Notes under the pieces: generated by a model | What the model was told of the DNA's origin: nothing | What the model saw: the letters and a program-made list of their open reading frames with translations, nothing else | The model's database searches: none | Shown here: positions 1-13,407 of the stretch, one piece after another | How the letters are laid out: the number at the start of each line of letters is the position of its first letter | How positions within the stretch are numbered: the first letter of the stretch is position 1 | Made by a program: the position numbers and the translations under genes | Assembly (NCBI GenBank): GCA_013416795.1 | Contig: RQSC01000032.1 | Location: forward strand, 679,495-693,441 | Direction: 5' to 3' | Length of the DNA: 13,947 bases | From: Prasinococcaceae sp. CCMP 1430 | Taxonomy: Eukaryota; Prasinodermophyta; Palmophyllophyceae; Prasinococcales; Prasinococcaceae

Positions 1-122
1 CCCCGCCCCCGCCCCCACGCAGGCGCGCCGCGCGCGGCGTGTGGGGCCTGCTGCCGCGTGCGCGTGTGCTCGCTCAACAGCCGGCGCTGCCGGGCGGGCG
101 CCGAAACGAACCAACGGATTGA
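1..122 (+). other. possible 3' end of an upstream gene (acceptor plus terminal exon)
   Basis: Positions 1-20 are a C-rich pyrimidine tract followed by ACGCAG ending at 22, which looks like a spliceosomal 3' splice site. It is similar in style to the acceptor at 2821-2829. After it, the frame starting at 24 stays open for 32 codons and stops at TGA 120-122; its peptide includes GVWGLLPRARVLAQQPALPG. The other two frames are also open and more Arg/Cys-rich, so the frame choice is a guess. No family is recognised. It could equally be non-coding GC-rich flank. Confidence 0.15.
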
Positions 123-410
123 AATTTGAAACGCATTTCTCAAAATATCGCTCGCCTCCTCTCGTGTCTTTTCACGGCGCGGCACTGACAATCTCCGGAT
201 ATCCAGACGTGAAGTTGACCGTCCACAACGAAGGCTCGCATGGTATGATTACCGACGGGCGACTTGCTTCCATTCGTATCACAATGAATGCGCGGTGCGC
301 GGCGAGGGGCGCGACGGGGGGGGCCGCGCGGGGTGGCGGTTACAGTCGGTTCGCGGCAGAGCATGTGCGTGCGCTCGCGCCACGCTCCCACGAGGCCAGC
401 AGGTGCCGAG
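118..410 (+). promoter_or_regulatory. upstream region and 5' UTR of the GH19 gene
   Basis: This stretch carries no supportable gene. Positions 118-290 form an AT-richer island (for example ATTGAAATTTGAAAC from 118 and CAAAATATC around 140) inside otherwise very GC-rich DNA. GC richness returns before the ATG at 411. The island lies 120-290 nt before the start codon, as expected for a promoter, but no clear TATA box is visible. The core word TTGAAAT (119-125) also occurs at 2223-2229 upstream of gene 2. Assignment is by position and composition only. Confidence 0.3.
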
Positions 411-1886
411 ATGCGATCGCACCAGTCAGCACTGCTGGTGCTGGCGCTGGCGTTTGCGCCGGCCGCGGCCGCGGCTGAGTACCTTGCGTGCGACGGCTGC
501 TCGGGCGGCGGCAAGGTGTGTGTGTCGGGCGCCAACGGCAACACGGCGGTCGGCGATGCCGACTGCGCGCCCTGTAACGGTGCCGCGGGGCAGGCGTGGT
601 GGCCTTGCGACCTGCCTGCGGACGAGGGTGGCTGCTGGTGCTACGATTCCGACGCGTCGTCTGCGCGCGTGCCGCCGCTGATGCCCTCGGGGCTCAGCAA
701 GGCCGCCAAGGGCGTCTGCGACGTGCTCACCAGGGACATGTACCTGGATCTCACGGGCGGCACCGAGTACGAACCGTACACCTACGAGAGCTTCTGCGAG
801 GGCGTTGAGGTCGCCAACCACGGCCGCGACGAGCTGGCCTTTGGCATGGGCACTGAGGAGCAGCAGAAGGCGGAGCTGGCGGCCTTCTTCGGCCACGCGC
901 TGCACGAGTCGGGCGACCTGCGCTCCGCGCGCGAGTACCTGCCCTGCGGCGATTCGGTGGAGGTCGACGGCAAGCTCTACTGCAAGCCCTGCGCATCGGA
1001 GCACTACAACTGGGGCGCGAATACGTGCGGCTTGAGCAAACTTGCCGACAGCGGCACGTACGGCTCCTACTGCAATCCCGACCTGTCGCCGCCCGACGGG
1101 TGCGCCTGCTCCGACGAACTCACCTCGGAGGAGGTGCCGGGCCTGCCGGCCTACGAGGGCTACGTCGCGGCCGACAAGCTCTTCATCGGGCGCGGTGTCA
1201 TCCAGCTCTCCTGGAATTACTTGTACATCCGTGCGTCAATGGCGCTAACGGGCTCGGAGACGACGTTCTGCGAGAACCCGGAGCTGGTCGCCGAGGAGGG
1301 TCGCTACGCGTGGGGCTCGGGCATCTGGTTCTGGATGCAGCACGCCGTTCCGGAACAGACGGCGGAGGGAAAGCTGTCAACGCCGCACGTGGCGGCGCTG
1401 ACCGGCGGCGGTTTCGGCGGCACGCTCTTCAACATCAATGGCGTGCTGGAGTGCCCCGGTGGTGACGAGTACTGGCATACCGCGGTGGTGATGCGCGTCA
1501 ACCGCTATTGCCGCGCTGCCAGAGCGATTGGCCTCGAGGAGCTGCTTCCCCTGAGCGGCTGCGGCGGCCTCGCAGAGGCGTTCGATGGGTGCGGCGAGTA
1601 CGACTGCCCCGACTGCATGGCGTACAAGCCAAGCGCGCCCGCGCCAGGCGGTGCTGGCGGCGAGGAGACGGGCGACGATGGGGTGGACGACGCGCCCGCA
1701 CCAGCACCGAAGTCGAAGGCCAAGAAGGCCAAGAAGAAGCCCAAGAAGGCCAAGAAGACCAAGAAGCTCAGCAAGAAGCAGGTGAAGAGGCTGTGCAAAA
1801 GGGCCAAGTCCAAGAAGGCGTGCAAGGCGGGCGACGCCAAGCGGAGCTGCACCTTCAGCAAGAAGAGGGGCTGCACGCCCAAGTGA
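411..1886 (+). CDS. secreted GH19 chitinase-like protein with Cys-rich N-terminal module and lysine-rich tail
   Basis: The 491-residue product appears to be a family 19 glycoside hydrolase, an inverting endochitinase cutting beta-1,4-GlcNAc bonds. Residues 1-22 are a signal peptide ending in an Ala run. Residues 23-80 contain eight cysteines (27, 30, 37, 52, 55, 66, 75, 77) and a WWPC...CWC pattern, possibly a carbohydrate-binding or disulfide-stabilised module. The GH19 domain spans about 95-375. The HES motif gives putative acid E166 and AREYL gives E175; this 9-residue spacing matches bacterial short-loop GH19 enzymes such as Streptomyces ChiG (E68/E77). Further landmarks are GRGVIQLSWNY (260-270), WGSGIWFWM (301-309), FNINGVLEC (340-348) and RVNRYC (362-367). 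Residues about 405-432 are a Pro/Gly/Ala/acidic linker. Residues 434-491 are extremely Lys-rich with Cys 462, 471, 480 and 488. The ATG at 411 is chosen over an in-frame ATG at 288 because it directly precedes the signal peptide; the extra 41 residues would be Arg-rich. No intron is needed. The family call is firm; activity and substrate are inferred. Confidence 0.92.
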   Translation: MRSHQSALLVLALAFAPAAAAAEYLACDGCSGGGKVCVSGANGNTAVGDADCAPCNGAAGQAWWPCDLPADEGGCWCYDSDASSARVPPLMPSGLSKAAKGVCDVLTRDMYLDLTGGTEYEPYTYESFCEGVEVANHGRDELAFGMGTEEQQKAELAAFFGHALHESGDLRSAREYLPCGDSVEVDGKLYCKPCASEHYNWGANTCGLSKLADSGTYGSYCNPDLSPPDGCACSDELTSEEVPGLPAYEGYVAADKLFIGRGVIQLSWNYLYIRASMALTGSETTFCENPELVAEEGRYAWGSGIWFWMQHAVPEQTAEGKLSTPHVAALTGGGFGGTLFNINGVLECPGGDEYWHTAVVMRVNRYCRAARAIGLEELLPLSGCGGLAEAFDGCGEYDCPDCMAYKPSAPAPGGAGGEETGDDGVDDAPAPAPKSKAKKAKKKPKKAKKTKKLSKKQVKRLCKRAKSKKACKAGDAKRSCTFSKKRGCTPK

Positions 1887-1914
1887 AGGAGGACCCTGAG
1901 CGCCCTCGCCCCAA

Positions 1915-1920
1915 AATAAA
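1915..1920 (+). terminator. candidate polyadenylation signal of the GH19 gene
   Basis: AATAAA lies 29 nt after the TGA (1884-1886), inside the A-rich word AAAATAAAA in an otherwise GC-rich 3' flank. This is the canonical eukaryotic poly(A) hexamer at a sensible distance. It is followed by TTG/GATT-rich sequence that could serve as the downstream U/GU-rich element. The cleavage site cannot be placed from sequence alone. Confidence 0.5.
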
Positions 1921-1932
1921 ACTCAAAGAATC

Positions 1933-1938
1933 GGTTGG

Positions 1939-1974
<36 letters not shown>
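1933..1974 (+). repeat. (GATT)n tetranucleotide microsatellite
   Basis: Two GGTT units (1933-1940) are followed by eight and a half perfect GATT units (1941-1974). The tract starts 13 nt after the AATAAA of the GH19 gene, so it is in or just beyond the 3' UTR. It is the longest low-GC tandem repeat in the window and should vary in length between strains. Confidence 0.95.
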
Positions 1975-1976
<2 letters not shown>

Positions 1977-1986
1977 GACGGTATCG

Positions 1987-2590
1987 AGAGTACTAAACAG
2001 ATTGCATGAGCGGAGCGTGCCCGGAACAGCGCTTCGAAGGCCCTGGAACAACGTGTCGGTCCCCATCATCCCATCGCCTCATCGGCTCGCGCATCCCCGT
2101 GGGGATCGAGCTCGGATCGTGTGGACGACGTGGCCACGCCACGCCGGGTCTCCCGTGGTTGGCTTTGCATGAGGTGTTGGGGGTGCGAGGTGAGGTTTTA
2201 AGGGTTGTCGCGTGCGTAGGGTTTGAAATATTCATGAGACGCCATTCGGCGGCGCCGCGCGCGCGTTCCCGCCACACGTCTCGGAGCGCGCGCCGCGCGC
2301 GCGCGAGGCAAGGGGCAGGTGGAGGGGCGAGCTGCGCGCCGGCGCCGTGCGGGCGAGGAGCTGCGGCGGCGGTACGCAAGGACGGGCAGGCGCGGTGCGC
2401 GGCCCTGCCTGTCGTCCCATCCGATCCGTGGGTGGGTCGGAGTGGGGAGGTGACAGGGGCAAGGGCTCGGAGCGGAGCCGCGCGCTCGGCGGGGAGGCGC
2501 ATCGACGGGGCGCTGGTCGCCGCGCGACAGCAGCAGCGACACACCCCTTGGCCGGGGCCGCTCGGGCGAGCAGAAAGGCGTGCTATCGCC
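1987..2590. other. gene-free interval upstream of gene 2
   Basis: No convincing gene is seen here. The long open frames on both strands are Arg/Ala/Pro-rich composition artefacts. Contents are a short inverted repeat ATCCCC-GT-GGGGAT (2093-2106), a locally AT-richer patch (about 2195-2235, including TTTGAAATATTC), an E2F-like word TTCCCGCC (2266-2273) and alternating CG runs (about 2254-2265 and 2286-2305). Because the next gene starts at 2591, part of this is presumably its promoter and 5' UTR. No TATA or CCAAT element is clear. Confidence 0.4.
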
Positions 2591-2982
2591 ATGGCCAAGG
2601 GTGGCATGGACCATCAACGCACTGTGAGCTTCTCTGACCAACATGGCAGGGTGCGTGTGGCGTTGCTAGATGCGACGTGGATGCGCGTGCCCGCGCCACC
2701 CCCGCTGCCAACGCCGCCGACGCCGCCGGCGCTCACCCGCGCCACAGCGCTCATCGCGCTATCAATTGCACCGACTGACAGGCGCACATGGCGCTGCTCT
2801 GACTGTCCCCTGTCTCGCCTTCCTCGCAGTGTCTGACCGAGGTGTTTGAGATAGAGCGGCGAAAGAGGAAGAGGCGCGAGACCGCGGAGCCGCGCGCCCC
2901 GGCCCTCTTGATCGCGCTGAGCGTGCTCATATGCGGCGTGATCCTGCTCTCCGGGCTCATTACTGCCGTGCGCCGGCGATGA
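2591..2982 (+). CDS. two-exon gene for a 70-residue tail-anchored protein with an RVxF-like motif
   Basis: Exon 1 is 2591-2650 (20 codons) and exon 2 is 2830-2982 (50 codons plus TGA); they join in phase 0. The start GCCATGG has a strong eukaryotic context. The product has a short polar head with R10-T-V-S-F14, which fits the [RK]x[VI]x[FW] docking motif for protein phosphatase 1, with S13 also in an RxxS kinase-site context. Then come CLTEVFEIE (21-29), a basic patch (30-36, RRKRKRR) and a hydrophobic helix at about 43-67, ending RRR at the C terminus. A single helix at the extreme C terminus implies a tail-anchored protein with a cytosolic head. It converges on the TPR gene, whose stop lies 169 nt away. 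The splice model is well supported, but I do not recognise the family. PP1 binding is an inference from a short motif. In-frame sequence upstream of 2591 is open but looks non-coding. Confidence 0.72.
2651..2829 (+). other. spliceosomal intron in the tail-anchored protein gene
   Basis: The 179-nt intron starts AGG|GTGCGT (2651) and ends in the pyrimidine-rich TCGCCTTCCTCGCAG (2829). A CTGAC branch-point-like word lies at 2799-2803, with its A 27 nt before the acceptor AG. Both exons keep one frame across it, and the downstream exon changes abruptly to sensible protein (TEVFEIE, then a membrane helix). Reading through the intron would give a Pro-rich end and a stop at 2834-2836, without the membrane helix, so intron retention would give a soluble form. 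Confidence 0.75.
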
Positions 2983-3151
2983 CTCCCCGCACGACGCCTA
3001 CGTTCGCTCGCTAATACAATCTCATGTCCTGACAGCGAACTCATTCGCTCACAGCACACCACCGCAACTGATACCCTCGCCAGCCTGCTCGGGGCGATCC
3101 GGGGAGGTGATGCCGCGAATACGTCGTCGAACTGGCGCCCGCGCGCCGCGC
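2983..3151. other. short convergent intergenic spacer
   Basis: This 169-nt spacer separates the stop of gene 2 (+) from the stop of gene 3 (-) and must hold both 3' UTRs. No canonical AATAAA is seen on either strand. The AT-richest word is CTAATACAATCTC, about 3011-3023, which could serve as a weak processing signal. Confidence 0.4.
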
Positions 3152-5053
3152 TCACTTGGCAGCGAACTTCATGCGTGCGCGTTGCGCCTCCTGCATGCGC
3201 TGCGCCTGCGCTCTGATGGCCGTCACCTCTTCGATGCACTTCTTGGAGGCCTTGGCCTTGCCGAGAGCCTTGAAGGTGAGGGCCTGAGAGACGAGGAGGT
3301 CTGCCACCACCGGATGGTCCTCGCCTGCCGCGTGCTTCGCCGCCGCCACCGCGCGCGCGTGCAGAGGCTCGGCCGCGGTGTGCTTTCCTTGCTCGCGGTG
3401 CAGCGAGGCGAGCAGGTTGGAGACCGCCGCCGTCTGCAGGTGGTCCTCGCCGAGGTTGGTCGCCGTGCACTCTAGAAGCCGCTCGAGCAAAGGCTCGGCC
3501 AGCGCGAGCTTGCCCTGCCGCCTGTAGCAGTGTGCCAGCGCGCCGGCCACCGCGGCGCTCTCCGGGTGCATCTCACCGCGCGCACATGTTGCGTGCTCGA
3601 GTGCGCGCTCGTACTCGCCCTCCGCCTCCTCCATCTTGCCATGCGACAACAGCACACCTGCCAGCCGCGAACGCGCCTTGGAGGCGCACGACAGCGCCTC
3701 GCGCTGCGCCTCGGGCATCTCAGGCTGCGCCGGCACCGCGTCCGCGTCGTCCGCCGAGGCCGGGCCATCAGCGGCCGCCTCCGGCGCGGCAGCGTCATCG
3801 GCGGCATCGCCCGCCTCCGCGACTTTGGTCGCGTGCCGCTCGGCGTCCTCAGCGCGCTCGCGCAGCATCGCCTCAGCCCCCGCCTTGTCGTCCGCCTCGT
3901 CGAGCAGCTCGACGAAATTGCCGAGCGTGCGCACCGTGTTCGGGTGCTCGGCCCCAAGCGCGGCCTCGCTGTAGGCCAACGCCTGCTCCATCAGAGGACG
4001 GGCCTCGTCGTAGCGGCCCTGCATGCGCAGCAGCGTGGCGAGGTTGTTGATGGCGCGCGCCGTCTCGATGTGCTCCTTGCCCTTGTGAATCTCGTTGAGC
4101 GAGATGACCCTCTTCATCGGGCCCTCGGCCTCAACGTAGCGCTTCTGATGGTAGCGCGCGTCGGCTACCCGGCCCAGCAGCAGGCAGAGGTCGTAGGCAT
4201 CGCGCCCCAGTCGCGCCTCGGCGAGCTCGAGCGCCTTGGTGAAGGCGAGCTCCGCGGCCGCATACTCGCGCCGCGCGAGCTCTCGCGCGCCGCGCTCCTC
4301 GAACATCTCCTGCAGGCGAGGTGATTGCTCGACGTCAAGCGTCGGCGATGGGCCCATCGAGGCCGCGTCCTCCTCGGCCGCCTGCGGGGGGGAAGGCTCG
4401 GCGCTCGCCTCGACGTTTGCCGAGCCAGCGCCAGCGCTCTCGGCGGGCGCATCATCTGGCTGCTGCCGATGCTCCTGCCCCTGCTCAGGCTCGGGCTCAG
4501 GCTCCTGCTCCCGCGCATGTGCCCGCGCCTGCTCCAGTGCCTGCGCCGCCGCTTGCGCCAGCGCCTGCGCCCGCGCCCCCTGCGCCAGCGCCTGCGCCTG
4601 CGCAGGCTCCTGCTCCTGCACCTGCTCCTGCTTAGGCTGCGCCTGTGCCTCAGCTTGCGCAGGCTTCCGAGCTGCGGACTTCGACTTCGACTTCTTTTTG
4701 TTGCCCTTGCCCTTGGTGGTCAGCTTCGGCTTGGCTGCCGGTGCAGACGCCGTCACCGGCGCCGGCGCCGATCGAGGCATCTGCGGCTGCGCCTGCTGCG
4801 GCGCAGCAGGCGCTTGCGCGCTCGTCGTCGACTGTGCCGGCTCGCTCGCGGCAGCCGGCTGCGGCTTCTGCTCCGCCAGAGCCTTGCGTTTCGAGAAAAC
4901 GCGGGTGCTTGTACCGCCCTCGCTCGCATCCCCCGCCCTGCCGCGGCCACGGCCGCCGCGTGGTGCGAAGATCATCACCGCGGCAACGGCGCCGAGCGCG
5001 GCCACGCCGAGCGCGGCCGCGCATAGGCGGCGCACCACCGCCGCGATCGCCAT
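3152..5053 (-). CDS. membrane-anchored kinesin-light-chain-like TPR repeat protein
   Basis: The 633-residue product starts with a hydrophobic segment (about 9-30, Ala/Val/Leu-rich) followed by RGGRGRGR. This may be a signal anchor whose basic flank favours a cytosolic C-terminal part; a cleaved signal or organelle-targeting peptide is the alternative. Residues about 31-245 are low complexity: Pro/Ala/Gln, then a Lys/Ser-rich basic patch (110-130), then a Gln/Ala/Glu/Pro linker (132-200). Residues 247-618 are tetratricopeptide repeats of the 42-residue kinesin-light-chain type, with helices near 247-283, 289-325, 331-368, 372-410, 457-493, 499-536, 541-578 and 583-618. Typical signatures are NNLATLLRMQGRYDEARPLMEQAL and ALGAEHPNT. 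An acidic Ala/Asp insertion (about 411-450) interrupts the array after the fourth unit. Such arrays bind protein partners; none can be named. The ATG at 5053 has a good context (GTGATGG) and leads straight into the hydrophobic segment. The frame stays open to 5785 only because GC-rich DNA lacks stops. No intron is apparent. Confidence 0.85.
   Translation of the reverse strand: MAIAAVVRRLCAAALGVAALGAVAAVMIFAPRGGRGRGRAGDASEGGTSTRVFSKRKALAEQKPQPAAASEPAQSTTSAQAPAAPQQAQPQMPRSAPAPVTASAPAAKPKLTTKGKGNKKKSKSKSAARKPAQAEAQAQPKQEQVQEQEPAQAQALAQGARAQALAQAAAQALEQARAHAREQEPEPEPEQGQEHRQQPDDAPAESAGAGSANVEASAEPSPPQAAEEDAASMGPSPTLDVEQSPRLQEMFEERGARELARREYAAAELAFTKALELAEARLGRDAYDLCLLLGRVADARYHQKRYVEAEGPMKRVISLNEIHKGKEHIETARAINNLATLLRMQGRYDEARPLMEQALAYSEAALGAEHPNTVRTLGNFVELLDEADDKAGAEAMLRERAEDAERHATKVAEAGDAADDAAAPEAAADGPASADDADAVPAQPEMPEAQREALSCASKARSRLAGVLLSHGKMEEAEGEYERALEHATCARGEMHPESAAVAGALAHCYRRQGKLALAEPLLERLLECTATNLGEDHLQTAAVSNLLASLHREQGKHTAAEPLHARAVAAAKHAAGEDHPVVADLLVSQALTFKALGKAKASKKCIEEVTAIRAQAQRMQEAQRARMKFAAK
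4454..4660 (-). repeat. degenerate hexanucleotide repeat coding a Gln-Ala/Glu-Pro linker
   Basis: On the minus strand this encodes residues 132-200 of the TPR protein. The DNA is built from near-repeats of a 6-nt unit (GCGCAG / GCGCTG / GAGCAG type on the coding strand; CTGCGC or CTGCTC as printed), giving QA, QE, AL and EP dipeptides. It probably grew by slippage. The predicted protein segment is a disordered or single-helix spacer between the membrane segment and the TPR array. Confidence 0.75.
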
Positions 5054-5313
5054 CACGCCTCCTCCCGCCCCCCGGCGGCCGCGCGCGCGCACCCGCCTCC
5101 CCTCGCGTCTCCTCGCCTCCGTTCGCGCGCGGAGTGGCCGCCCAACCCGCTCGCCGCCTCTGCCAGCGCTGCAATCCTCAAGCCCCTCCTCCCTGCCCCC
5201 GCACCTCCCCTCGCGCGCGCGCGTGAGCGCCGGGGTCTTATCTTTACGAGATCTGCCGCCGCTGGCCCGCCCGGTGCGACCCACCCGGCGCCGCGGGCGC
5301 GAATTCAACCTGA

Positions 5314-5386
5314 TATATATATGGCTCGCCCGTGGGATAGTTTTTCGAATTTTAGATCTGCAAAAGTCACGCGGGGACATTATTGG
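5314..5386 (-). promoter_or_regulatory. CCAAT and TATA pair, probable core promoter of the TPR gene
   Basis: ATATATATA (about 5314-5322) is a TATA-like element, and ATTGG at 5382-5386 reads CCAAT on the minus strand. For the minus-strand TPR gene the order is CCAAT, about 60 nt, TATA, then the start codon. This predicts a transcription start near 5285-5290 and a 5' UTR of about 235 nt. The elements sit in the only AT-rich island of the region. For the plus-strand gene 4 the TATA would be about 370 nt upstream of the ATG, which fits less well. Confidence 0.45.
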
Positions 5387-5601
5387 AGATCCAGTGAACG
5401 CGCCGCGCGAGCGCAGCCGCGCAGCCGCGATACCAACTGCTCGGAGCGTTCTCGAGCGTCTGCAGCCGGTAGCTCTCCCGCCGCGCGACGGAGGGGCACG
5501 GAGGGGCACGGTGGCGGGGGGTAAGTGGCGACGCGGGAAGGGGAGGAGACGCCATACGAGACGGCACGGACGGCAAGGGGAAGACCCCAACCACCCCCCT
5601 A

Positions 5602-5661
5602 CCTCCCGCGGGAGGGATGCGCGGGAGGGAGGGCGAGGCGCGCCGCGGCCGCGCGGCCGCG
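5602..5661. repeat. two GC palindromes upstream of gene 4
   Basis: CCTCCCGCGGGAGG (5602-5615) is a perfect 14-bp palindrome, and its half-site is echoed at about 5621-5628 (CGGGAGGG). CGCGGCCGCGCGGCCGCG (5644-5661) is a perfect 18-bp palindrome. They lie 32-91 nt before the ATG at 5693, in the likely 5' UTR or core promoter. Palindromes arise easily in DNA this GC-rich, so a role as a binding site or mRNA hairpin is only a possibility. Confidence 0.4.
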
Positions 5662-5692
5662 CGCTGCTGAGCGCCGGTTTTGGTCCGCCGCG

Positions 5693-5935
5693 ATGGGCTG
5701 CGGGTGCAGCACCGTCGCGGCGGCCGATGCCAGCAGCGATGCCCGCACGGGCTCGGCCACGGCCGAGCGAGTAGGCGATTCGCATTTGCGCGCGAGTGTC
5801 AGCAACGGCGGCCTCTCGGACGCCAGCATTGACGGCGGCGGCAAGCCCAACCTTGCTCCGGGCTGCGAGGTTGAGAGTGAGAACGAGCAGAGGGAGCGCC
5901 TACAGAGGTCTGTCGAGTGCCGCAGGTCCCTGAAG
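5693..5935 (+). CDS. first exon of a gene for an N-terminally acylated (MGCGCS) protein, 5' part only
   Basis: This exon encodes 81 residues starting MGCGCSTV. Gly2 plus Ser6 fit the N-myristoylation consensus, and Cys3 and Cys5 are likely palmitoylation sites, so the product should sit on the cytosolic face of a membrane. The rest is polar, Ser/Gly/Glu-rich and probably disordered, ending in a charged stretch (ESENEQRERLQRSVECRRSLK). The exon ends in phase 0 at AAG|GTACGT, a strong donor at 5936. The ATG at 5693 is chosen because it creates the acylation signal and has a good context; the open frame begins earlier, at 5525, without an ATG. The catalytic or binding part of the protein is not in the visible sequence and was probably lost in the poly-C block. 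Function is unknown; many signalling proteins of protists start this way. Confidence 0.6.
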
Positions 5936-13405
<7,470 letters not shown>

Positions 13406-13406
13406 N
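13406..13406. other. single ambiguous base at the poly-C boundary
   Basis: The only N in the window lies exactly where poly-C meets complex sequence. It suggests a consensus or gap-filling join rather than continuous read support, so the sequences left and right of the block need not be adjacent in the genome. Confidence 0.9.
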
Positions 13407-13407
13407 C

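Larger units (their letters stand above)
5054..5692. promoter_or_regulatory. divergent intergenic region between the TPR gene and the MGCGCS gene
   Basis: The starts of gene 3 (5053, minus) and gene 4 (5693, plus) are 639 nt apart, back to back, so this should hold both promoters. It is GC-rich with a sharp AT-rich island at about 5305-5395. The gene 4 side has two tandem GGAGGGGCAC units (about 5490-5510), a perfect consensus donor word GTAAGT (5521-5526) that might mark a 5' UTR intron, and two palindromes (5602-5615 and 5644-5661). I saw no coding sequence in it. Confidence 0.55.

Noticed and set aside
288-410. Upstream in-frame ATG for the chitinase
   Set aside because: It would add 41 Arg/Gly-rich residues in front of a clean signal peptide. 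The ATG at 411 is the better start.
140-544. A 134-residue minus-strand frame over the chitinase start
   Set aside because: Most of it is antisense to the signal peptide and Cys-rich module; it has no independent support.
2006-2590. Long in-frame 5' extension of the small tail-anchored protein
   Set aside because: The frame is open but Arg/Ala/Gly-rich without any domain character; 2591 has a strong GCCATGG context.
1993-2607. A 204-residue minus-strand frame in the gap before gene 2
   Set aside because: Its composition is typical of random GC-rich DNA (Arg, Ala, Pro), it has no recognisable motif, and it overlaps gene 2's first exon.
5521-5526. GTAAGT as donor of a 5' UTR intron of gene 4
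   Set aside because: The donor word is perfect, but no pyrimidine tract with AG is evident between it and the ATG at 5693, so I list it only as part of the spacer.
4236-5774. A 512-residue plus-strand frame rich in Ser, Ala and Cys
   Set aside because: It is antisense to the TPR gene. Its composition mirrors the Q/A/E-rich codons of the opposite strand, and it has no domain-like pattern.
5054-5785. N-terminal extension of the TPR protein to 5785
   Set aside because: It would run through the CCAAT/TATA island and is Arg-rich; the hydrophobic N-terminal segment starts right after the ATG at 5053.
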